The translations under genes were made by a program, and so were the position numbers. From the NCBI GenBank assembly GCA_949298665.1, contig CASFXO010000144.1:1-15152 (forward strand): a DNA stretch of 15,152 nucleotides. The letters are read 5' to 3'. Shown one piece after another: positions 7,529 to 13,936 of this stretch. The DNA comes from an uncultured Lentisphaeria bacterium (GTDB taxonomy: Bacteria > Verrucomicrobiota > Lentisphaeria > Victivallales > Victivallaceae). The notes under the pieces were generated by a model. The model had not been told where the DNA came from and did not search any database. It saw only the letters and a program-made list of their open reading frames with translations. The stretch's first letter is position 1; each line of letters opens with the position of its first letter.

Positions 7529-7894
7529 TCATTCCCCACCGGAACCGGCGCTCTCACCGCCGTTCCCGCCGCTGCTGGTACCGCGAATCGTGTCGCCGTA
7601 GCCTTTCTGCTTTTCCAGACGTCCCTGGTCCGTGCTGCGCGAACTTTCCACCTCGCCGGCAAAAGATTCCATGCTGTCCTCCGTCTGGGTGGTGGCCGCG
7701 CCGGCCTGATAAAACATGTTGGCGATCCGGCTGCCGAACACCATCACCAGTCCCACCACTGCGGCGGCGATCAGCAGGGCAATCACGACGTACTCCATCG
7801 CGACCGCGCCGGTTTCCTCTCCGACCAGGCGGCAGAGGAGACGACCGAGGGCGGTCCGTTTCGCCCGCCGGATCCTCAATTGTGAACGATTCAT
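7529..7894 (-). CDS. flp: Flp-type pilin with long basic leader and Gly/Ser-rich tail (121 aa)
   Basis: Prepilin with cleavage site ETG|AVAMEY (G29|A30, Glu at mature position 5) followed by a classic Flp helix, VVIALLIAAAVVGLVMVFGS, and ANMFYQAG. Two things are unusual. The leader is 29 residues and Arg-rich (LRIRRAKR), much longer than the 6-residue leader of its neighbour. The mature protein is 92 residues because of a hydrophilic tail of about 50 residues ending in Gly/Ser/Glu (TSSGGNGGESAGSGGE). A purine-rich GGAAAGGG site lies 6 bases before the ATG at 7894. It lies 34 bases after the other prepilin, the widest gap in the operon, and 9 bases before tadV. Its helix resembles Flp major pilins most closely, so it may be the main fibre subunit, with the tail displayed on the surface (inference). 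Confidence 0.9.
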   Translation of the reverse strand: MNRSQLRIRRAKRTALGRLLCRLVGEETGAVAMEYVVIALLIAAAVVGLVMVFGSRIANMFYQAGAATTQTEDSMESFAGEVESSRSTDQGRLEKQKGYGDTIRGTSSGGNGGESAGSGGE

Positions 7895-7928
7895 CTTTTT
7901 CCCTTTCCTTTTTGGGTGTGGTTGAAAC

Positions 7929-8117
7929 TCATGGAACCGGCTGTCCGATTCCGGTCATCACATTCTGCAACTGCGCCTGAAACGCCTTCCCGATCTCCCG
8001 CAACTCCATCGTGTGCGGATCATAAAAACTCCGCGTGTACGTCACATACAACACGATCGCCGCAAACAACGTCACCAGAATGTATTCCATGGCGACGGAA
8101 CCGGTGTCGGCACGCAT
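7929..8117 (-). CDS. Short Flp-type prepilin (62 aa)
   Basis: Small type IVb prepilin. It has a six-residue leader ending in Gly, then S-V-A-M-E-Y and a hydrophobic helix of about 17 residues. This is the G|xxxxEY cleavage site of Flp pilins, with Glu at mature position 5 followed by Tyr. Mature length would be 56 residues, normal for Flp. After the helix the sequence is hydrophilic (REIGKAFQAQLQNV). The ATG at 8117 lies 2 bases after the stop of the double-FHA gene, and AAGGA sits 9 bases upstream. The same frame stays open for about 300 bases upstream, but that extension would run inside the FHA gene and has no signal features. It could be the main pilin or a minor one; the next gene looks more like canonical Flp in its helix. 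Substrate of TadV; a mature form would sit in the inner membrane before assembly. Confidence 0.9.
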   Translation of the reverse strand: MRADTGSVAMEYILVTLFAAIVLYVTYTRSFYDPHTMELREIGKAFQAQLQNVMTGIGQPVP

Positions 8118-8119
8118 CT

Positions 8120-10456
8120 TCACGGTTCCTTCCGTTCCGACCAGGCGAGCCGCACGATGGAATCTCCGGGAATGCCCCGCCGCAGCAATTCCGCCTGATT
8201 CCGGAGTTGTTCCTCGGGTGTTTCCCCCGCATCGGCAAGCGCCTGCAATTCGCGCCGCAACGCACTGACCTGCTGTCGCAACGCCTCCCGTTCCTCCCGG
8301 GTGGTCGCCGGAGCCAGCAGTTGCCGGACCCCCTCGGCGATGATCTTTTCCCGGGCACTGCCGCCTTTCGCCTTTTCCCGCAGAAAAGCGAGATGCTCTT
8401 CCCGTCGGACGAACCATTCGTCCGCCAGACTGAAATACTGCATCAACCGCGACTCTCCGGAAGACGCGTTCCGGACCGGATTCATCTGCGGCCGTCCCAG
8501 AAACGCGACGTAGTTGTCCAGCACGCCGTAAGCCTGAATCGCCCGGTAGAGATCCGGAACGAACTTCTGTTCCTCAAGCAGCGCGTAATCAAACTTCTCC
8601 GGCAGGTTCCGCAGATACGCGAAAAAAATCTCGATCCCCACCAGCCGGTCGTACATTCCCGCGGGCTCGCTCCGGTTGAACCCCGGAATGGCCTGTCGAA
8701 ATGAATCACACGCCAGCAGCAGTTCGTTGTTTTCACGCCGGAACAGACGTTCCAGATACGGCGGCGTCCGGCCCGGTTCCAGTTCGTATTCACTGAACAA
8801 CCTGGAGAATGTCTTCAGCTGCAACACATTCTGTTTCAATTGCGACTCAAGCAATTCCAGTGTACGGCGGTAATTCGAAAAGTACGGGGAAACACTGCAT
8901 TCCTGCAGCGTCGGCAGTCTCAACGGAGCCTCCAGCGCCTGAAACCGAAATGCCGCCGCCTGTTGATATTTCTGCTGCAGCTCCTCACCTGCCTGCTTCA
9001 ATTTTTCCAGCGGCGCCAGCAGCGCCTCGCAGTATGCGACGATTTTTTCCGTATGACGCTGCTGTTTTTTCCGGCGTTCCTCCCGGTGCGCCGCCGCAGC
9101 ATCCCGGATTTCCGTCAGCCGCCGGTGAATGTCCGCCAGGTGCGCCACCGCCTCCCGGTCCGCCAGACAGGTCTCGATGGCGGTCAGATCCTGCCGGATG
9201 GCGTGCAATTCCCGCAGAATATCCTCCGCGAACGACCGCAGCAGTTGAAAATGGCGCAACGGATAATCCGGTACTTCCGCCAGCGCCCCCTGCAACGTTT
9301 GAATAGCGGCATCGATCTCCGGCAGTTGTACGCTCGCATTCTCCATGGTCGCCCGGGCCGCCAGAAACGTATCGATGACCAGCTTGGCATGGTTCGCCTG
9401 CGTCTTGGCTTCTCCGGCGTCGGTGTCGTTCCAGCGCCACAATTCCATATTATCGCTCAGCAGCGGGCTCAGCACCGTGTTGGCGGAGATCCAGCGTTTG
9501 TTTTCCAGGTGTTCGATCACTTTCCGCCAGCTGCGGATCGTCTGCTCCCACTGGTCGATCTGTCCGGCCAGTTCCCCGCGTTCAAACCGGTGCTGATCCG
9601 CGCCCCGTACGGTCGCCGCCTGCGCCAGCAATTCCCGGGCCTGCCTGAATTGTTTCCGGGCCGCATGCTCCCGGGCCTGATCGATGTAGTATTTTGCGTC
9701 TGGCGTCAGGGAGCGATACAGGAAAAAGCCCCCCAGCAGTACCCCCGCGGTGATGACGAACGCACTCAGCTTCAGCCAGAAATGCGAACGGACATGCGGC
9801 GCGAAACGATTCCAGAAACAGAATTCCATATGGGCCACCGCGATGATGTCGCCGTCCTGCAGCATGCGCCCGGAATCGTTCTGACCGCCGGTCAGCGGCG
9901 CTCCGTTCACCCGGGTACCGTTGCGACTGCCGCAATCCTTGATCCAGCAGGTCCCGTCCGACTTCAGCTCCAGCACGGCATGATGATGTGAAATCACCGC
10001 ATCCGACAGAACGATGTCACAATCCGGCGCGGAACCGATTCGGAATATTTCCCGGGAAATGTCGTGGAGCCGTCCCTTTTGGTCTCCATTCAATTGTTCC
10101 AGACGATGGTAACGGGCCGCGTTTTTCTCCGACTTGTCCGTATCGGGCTCCACCACCAGGCGGCTGTCGCCGATGGTGATCTGGTCGCCGACGGCGAGTC
10201 TGCGCCGGACGATTTTTTCTCCCTTGCAGTAAATCCCATTGCGGCTGCCCACATCCTCCACATACCAGACCCCCCGCTTCGAAAACAAGCGGGCATGAAA
10301 ATTACTGGCCGTCATATCGGCGGGCGGCAGCCGCCACGTATTCCGGCCGTCACGGCCGATGGAAATCTCCCCGGGAGCTTCCGCCGAAGAGATCTCATTC
10401 AGGATCCGGTCGTTCAGCTCCAGACGAAACCGCATGTTTTTCCGAAAGAATTTCAT
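8120..10456 (-). CDS. Membrane protein with two tandem FHA domains and a long helical extracytoplasmic region
   Basis: 778 residues. FHA-1 (about 31-103) has a full set of motifs: IGRD (33-36), SNFHA (51-55) and GSRNG (70-74). FHA-2 (about 139-212) keeps SHHHA (156-160) and GSRNGT (176-181), but its first motif reads IGS instead of IGR. A single membrane helix (about 227-249) separates these cytoplasmic domains from about 530 residues on the other side. That part begins with TPR-like helical pairs (KYYIDQAREHAARKQFRQAR) and has Gln/Glu/Arg-rich probable coiled coils near residues 440-500 and 690-765. A GGGAG site 7 bases before the ATG supports the start. The gene overlaps the preceding FHA gene by ATGA and ends 2 bases before the first flp gene. 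The pairing suggests the two FHA proteins work together at the inner membrane. No kinase is encoded in the window, so the phosphorylated partner is unknown. Confidence 0.87.
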   Translation of the reverse strand: MKFFRKNMRFRLELNDRILNEISSAEAPGEISIGRDGRNTWRLPPADMTASNFHARLFSKRGVWYVEDVGSRNGIYCKGEKIVRRRLAVGDQITIGDSRLVVEPDTDKSEKNAARYHRLEQLNGDQKGRLHDISREIFRIGSAPDCDIVLSDAVISHHHAVLELKSDGTCWIKDCGSRNGTRVNGAPLTGGQNDSGRMLQDGDIIAVAHMEFCFWNRFAPHVRSHFWLKLSAFVITAGVLLGGFFLYRSLTPDAKYYIDQAREHAARKQFRQARELLAQAATVRGADQHRFERGELAGQIDQWEQTIRSWRKVIEHLENKRWISANTVLSPLLSDNMELWRWNDTDAGEAKTQANHAKLVIDTFLAARATMENASVQLPEIDAAIQTLQGALAEVPDYPLRHFQLLRSFAEDILRELHAIRQDLTAIETCLADREAVAHLADIHRRLTEIRDAAAAHREERRKKQQRHTEKIVAYCEALLAPLEKLKQAGEELQQKYQQAAAFRFQALEAPLRLPTLQECSVSPYFSNYRRTLELLESQLKQNVLQLKTFSRLFSEYELEPGRTPPYLERLFRRENNELLLACDSFRQAIPGFNRSEPAGMYDRLVGIEIFFAYLRNLPEKFDYALLEEQKFVPDLYRAIQAYGVLDNYVAFLGRPQMNPVRNASSGESRLMQYFSLADEWFVRREEHLAFLREKAKGGSAREKIIAEGVRQLLAPATTREEREALRQQVSALRRELQALADAGETPEEQLRNQAELLRRGIPGDSIVRLAWSERKEP

Positions 10457-12156
10457 TCCAGCTCTCCCTGGCGGGACGTATAAAACCGCTGATCCTCCTC
10501 GGAGGAAAAGACGGATTTGACCATTTCCAGCACGGCTGCCCGGGTATGTTTCTGACCGCGCCTGGCGGCGAGCAGATACGCGATTTTCTGCGCATTGAAC
10601 CAGTCGATCTGATTCCGCCGCAGCTGCAGCAGCAGATCATTCGCCTGCCGGAATTCCTCCTGCAGACCGGTATGATTCTTCGTTTCGCACAGAACGCTGC
10701 GCAACAGAAAATCCACTTTGCTCCACACCGTCGGAGAATTCCGCTGCAGCAGGATTTTCGCCTCGTCCAGATTATTCGCCACCTTTCCCGAATAGGTGTC
10801 CGCCATCCCTTCCCAGTGCTGCATCAGGAACTTTTCCGAAAAACGGAAAAAGCACACCACGCCGGTAAACGCTTCCGCCCGCCAGCGCTCCCGGGTCGGC
10901 ACCTCCTTGACCATGATGAAAATCCAATCCATATACCGCATGAACAGCACATGCCCGTAATAGGATTCCTTGTGGTACGTGCGGCTGAACGACACCTGAA
11001 GATAAGGAATGCCATGATACGCCTGAAAAAAACGCAGCGGCTGAATGAAATCGAAATTCCAGTTCTCCTCGCGGGCTTTCCCGGAAATCCAATCCTCGAA
11101 CATGCTCCGGCGATCTTTCCGCAGCGAACCGGGATCCTGACGGTATTCCAGCATAATGTGCAGCGGCACGTCCCGGTATTTGCCCAATCGGGTTTCCACG
11201 TCGAGCCGACCCGGTTCCTGTTTCACCACCATGCCCGGAACCATGGGTACCTTCACGTCAATATCATATTGAAACGGCAGATCCTTCAGTGCCACAATCC
11301 GACTCAGCTCCTGTCCCGCCGCGTCCACCGGCCAACTGGTGAAGGTTTCCGTCTCCCGGTGAAGCAACAACAGCATGCCGCCGACCAGACCGCCGGACAA
11401 CAGCAGAATCACACCCCACAAAATCAGTCGCCGCGTAATCTTACGGCGCACCTCCAGATCCTTCATCTGCTCCAGTTCTTCGGCGGAAGCCAGCCGGGTC
11501 CGCATCGACACGGTCAGATTTTCGTCATCGTCTCCTGCCGCGTCTGCGTTGTCCGGCGCGGAGATCGCCGCCACCGGAGCCGGAGCCGCGGCGGCGGCCC
11601 GTTCCTGACGCTGGAGCGGCAGGCCTGCATCCGCCTCTTCTCCGACAGTAACATCATCGTCATCCGGCGCGGCCGTCCGTCCGGCGGCAAGCGTGTGGTC
11701 CGCCGCGGAGGTCGGAAGCTCCTCTCCGTCTTCCGACGGCATGACGGAAACAGAAACGGCCGTCGCCTCGCCGTCCTCCCCGACCGTCGGGGTTTCGTCT
11801 TCCGGCGCGGCGGCCCCCGCACCGGTGCCCGGATCCTTCCCGTCGTCATCCAGCAGCGTCGCCTCCAGAATAAACCGCGTATCATCGCCCAGCTGCACAC
11901 ACTGTCCGACCGCCAATACCACGCGATCTCCCATGGCCAGTTCGCGGTCATCCACCAGGGTGATCCGCATGCTCAGATTCTGCAGCTCAACCCCCCGCTC
12001 GTCTGAGCTCAGAATCAAATGCTTGCCGGAAATATCCGGAGCCTTCAACCGCACGTGATTGGTATGGGACCGCCCCAGGGAAAGCGGCTCCCCGCGCACC
12101 GGCACGACCTGGTCCCGCAGTTCACCGGAAATAAATCGAATCTGATACCCGATCAT
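10453..12156 (-). CDS. Membrane protein: N-terminal FHA domain, acidic linker, one TM helix, large unidentified C-terminal domain
   Basis: 567 residues. Residues 1-100 form an FHA-type fold, a module that in other proteins binds phosphothreonine peptides. LGRS (27-30) and the SxxH signature (S43-H46) are present, but the usual Asn-Gly of the third FHA motif is not (QNLSMR instead). Residues 101-240 are a low-complexity Asp/Glu/Ala linker carrying three TV motifs (T124, T170, T215) in acidic surroundings, then a basic patch (EVRRKITRR). One transmembrane helix follows (about 244-266). With no signal peptide and a basic patch before the helix, the FHA domain should face the cytoplasm and the remaining 300 residues should be extracytoplasmic. 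I do not recognise that domain; it is rich in aromatics (YMDWIFIMVKEV) and ends in helical sequence. ATGA overlaps at both ends link it tightly to tadC and to the next FHA gene. Probable role: phospho-dependent regulator or scaffold of the Tad machine, by inference only. Confidence 0.85.
   Translation of the reverse strand: MIGYQIRFISGELRDQVVPVRGEPLSLGRSHTNHVRLKAPDISGKHLILSSDERGVELQNLSMRITLVDDRELAMGDRVVLAVGQCVQLGDDTRFILEATLLDDDGKDPGTGAGAAAPEDETPTVGEDGEATAVSVSVMPSEDGEELPTSAADHTLAAGRTAAPDDDDVTVGEEADAGLPLQRQERAAAAAPAPVAAISAPDNADAAGDDDENLTVSMRTRLASAEELEQMKDLEVRRKITRRLILWGVILLLSGGLVGGMLLLLHRETETFTSWPVDAAGQELSRIVALKDLPFQYDIDVKVPMVPGMVVKQEPGRLDVETRLGKYRDVPLHIMLEYRQDPGSLRKDRRSMFEDWISGKAREENWNFDFIQPLRFFQAYHGIPYLQVSFSRTYHKESYYGHVLFMRYMDWIFIMVKEVPTRERWRAEAFTGVVCFFRFSEKFLMQHWEGMADTYSGKVANNLDEAKILLQRNSPTVWSKVDFLLRSVLCETKNHTGLQEEFRQANDLLLQLRRNQIDWFNAQKIAYLLAARRGQKHTRAAVLEMVKSVFSSEEDQRFYTSRQGELE
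10464..10468 (-). promoter_or_regulatory. Ribosome binding site of the double-FHA gene
   Basis: GGGAG on the minus strand, 7 bases upstream of the ATG at 10456 and inside the end of the preceding gene. It supports that start over the internal ATG eight codons later. Confidence 0.6.
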
Positions 12157-13055
12157 TGCATGATGTCTCCCATTCCGCTCGACACCAGTTTCAAATAAAC
12201 CGGCGTGCCGATGACCACAAACACGGCGGGCATGATGAACAGCACGATCGGCAGAATCATGATGGACGGCGCCCGCGCCGCCTTCCGTTCCGCCAGATTG
12301 AACCGCGCCCGCCGCATCTCCTCGCCCTGAATCTTCATCGTGTCCACAATGGACGCCCCCACCTCCGTCCCGTGCGCCACTGCGGCGCAGAAGCTGTTGA
12401 ATTCTTCCACCTGAATGCGGTCCGCCATATCCTGCAGCGCCTCAATCCGGTTTTTCCCCAGTTCCATCTGATGCAGCATCACCCCGAATTCCACCGCCAG
12501 CGGATTGGTTGCATCCTCAGCAGACACGTAGTAGCGGACCGCGGCGGAAAAATCCAGCCCGGAACGCATGGCCGACCCGATCAAATCGATCGCAAACGGC
12601 AAATTCCGGATGATCCGATGCACCCGTCGCTCCGCCAGACCGGCAATCGTCATGGAGGGATACACCGCCCCGACCAACGCCCCGACCAGGGCCATGAATA
12701 CCGCAAAACCACCGTGCCGGAAAAGCAGCAGCGTCCCCAGCCCCCCCGCCACCAGACCAGCCATGCAGAGAAAAATCTCCAGCATCGGCAACATTTCCGG
12801 ATCCAGATTCATATCGGCAGCCAGCAGCTGCCTCCGGATCTTCGCCAGTCGCCGCGGCTGTATCCGGGCCATTTGTCTGCCGACATTGCCGGAGAACAGC
12901 GGCAGCAGCCGGCCGAACAGCCGCAGGGAAGACGGCAGATTCCGGTAATGTCCCGCCTCGCCCCCGCGGCGCTTCATATCCAGAAACAATTGCAGAAACA
13001 GATAAGATCCGCATACGATTCCGAACACGAGGCCGTATATTCCGACATGTTCCAT
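12153..13055 (-). CDS. tadC: TadC, inner-membrane platform protein (T2SS F domain)
   Basis: Second platform protein, paralogous to TadB and located in the inner membrane. It has 300 residues. There is an N-terminal helix (about 5-24), a basic cytoplasmic stretch, a hydrophobic pair (about 92-135), a T2SSF domain (about 145-270, with NLPFAIDLIGSAMRSGLDF and HGTEVGASIVDTMKIQGEEM) and a C-terminal helix (about 268-290). The T2SSF Gly/Ser landmarks match TadC, where HGTEVGAS takes the place of the SGGSL of TadB. Start choice: a TTG at 13061 would overlap the tadB stop, but a GAGG site ends 7 bases before the ATG at 13055 and only 1 base before the TTG, so the ATG is preferred. The stop overlaps the next gene as ATGA. 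Confidence 0.93.
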   Translation of the reverse strand: MEHVGIYGLVFGIVCGSYLFLQLFLDMKRRGGEAGHYRNLPSSLRLFGRLLPLFSGNVGRQMARIQPRRLAKIRRQLLAADMNLDPEMLPMLEIFLCMAGLVAGGLGTLLLFRHGGFAVFMALVGALVGAVYPSMTIAGLAERRVHRIIRNLPFAIDLIGSAMRSGLDFSAAVRYYVSAEDATNPLAVEFGVMLHQMELGKNRIEALQDMADRIQVEEFNSFCAAVAHGTEVGASIVDTMKIQGEEMRRARFNLAERKAARAPSIMILPIVLFIMPAVFVVIGTPVYLKLVSSGMGDIMQ

Positions 13056-13057
13056 TT

Positions 13058-13927
13058 TCAAACCTCGATCGTAACGATTTTATTGATGACGAAAAAACCG
13101 ATCGTCACCAGCAGCAGCACTACGGCAATCCCGCACCAGCCGATCCCGGTCGTCAGCATCGGCCCCATCAGTACCGGATCGATCAAATAAAGCACGATAA
13201 AGGCGGCCACCGGTGCCAGCGACATGGCAATCGCCTCGAACCGTCCCTGCGCGGTCATGTTTTTGAGCTTCTCGTGAAACTCCGTCCGATTGCGGATGGT
13301 GCCGATCATCTCCTCAAGCACCTCCACCAGACTGCCGCCGGACTTCGTCGTCAACCGGATGGTCGTCACCAGCAGATGCAGATCCTCACAGGGCATCCGC
13401 CTGTGCAGCCGCTCCAGCGCACTGGAAAAATCCAGCCCGAGCCGGTATTCCCGCAATGTGATCATCAGCTCCTCCTTCATCGGGTCCGACATCCTCCGGG
13501 CCATCGCCTCGAACGCCTGCGGCAGGGCCAGCCCCGCGCGCATACCGCCCGCAAGTCCGATGGTCAGGTCCAGCAGCTTCGACTCAAACGCCGCCCGCCG
13601 TCGACTCGCCTTGAACCGATAGTAGAGATCCGGTACCCAGTATCCGACCAGCCCCAGCGCCAGAGAACAGGGCAGATAAATCAACGGATTGAATACCCCA
13701 CCCGCGATCAACCCGAGCAGCAACGCCACGCCGCCGCCGAAAGCCGCGGCCAGTTTGAAGGTCAGCAACCGGAGCGGTGTGACGAAGCGGCTTATACCGT
13801 ATTCTTCGCGTTTTCGTTTTTTTTCCAGCTTTTCCAGCGAATATTTGTAAAACGTGGAAACCAGCAGAAACGCCGTCAGCGCCACTGCGGCAAATACCAG
13901 TGCGTCGATCAGAATGCGATTCATCAT
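13058..13927 (-). CDS. tadB: TadB, inner-membrane platform protein (T2SS F domain)
   Basis: Polytopic inner-membrane protein that, with TadC, forms the platform on which the TadA ATPase acts. It has 289 residues, a normal length for TadB. An N-terminal membrane helix (about 7-26) is followed by a basic stretch (KLEKKRKREE), paired hydrophobic segments (about 57-100), then the cytoplasmic T2SSF domain (about 114-232) with the typical LAGGMRAGLALPQAFE and TKSGGSLVEVLEEM signatures. Two C-terminal membrane helices follow (about 236-255 and 263-283). There are two ATG codons in a row, at 13927 and 13924. A GAGG ribosome site in the 9-base gap after tadA is spaced 4 or 7 bases from them, so the second ATG is equally likely. 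Translation is probably coupled to tadA. TadB is chosen over TadC by order and by the SGGSL motif. Confidence 0.94.
   Translation of the reverse strand: MMNRILIDALVFAAVALTAFLLVSTFYKYSLEKLEKKRKREEYGISRFVTPLRLLTFKLAAAFGGGVALLLGLIAGGVFNPLIYLPCSLALGLVGYWVPDLYYRFKASRRRAAFESKLLDLTIGLAGGMRAGLALPQAFEAMARRMSDPMKEELMITLREYRLGLDFSSALERLHRRMPCEDLHLLVTTIRLTTKSGGSLVEVLEEMIGTIRNRTEFHEKLKNMTAQGRFEAIAMSLAPVAAFIVLYLIDPVLMGPMLTTGIGWCGIAVVLLLVTIGFFVINKIVTIEV
13063..13066 (-). promoter_or_regulatory. Ribosome binding site that decides the tadC start
   Basis: GAGG on the minus strand, 7 bases before the ATG at 13055 and 1 base before the competing TTG at 13061. The site lies inside the last codons of tadB. The spacing favours the ATG. 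Confidence 0.6.
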
Positions 13928-13936
13928 AGCGCCTCA

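Noticed and set aside
7895..7928. Gap between the two prepilin genes examined for a terminator, promoter or attenuator
   Set aside because: Only 34 bases, purine-rich on the coding strand, with no stem-loop or -10/-35 pair. It is explained as a ribosome binding region.
8118..8417. Upstream extension of the short prepilin frame to 8417
   Set aside because: It lies inside the double-FHA gene. The ATG at 8117 gives a standard short prepilin leader with a ribosome site.
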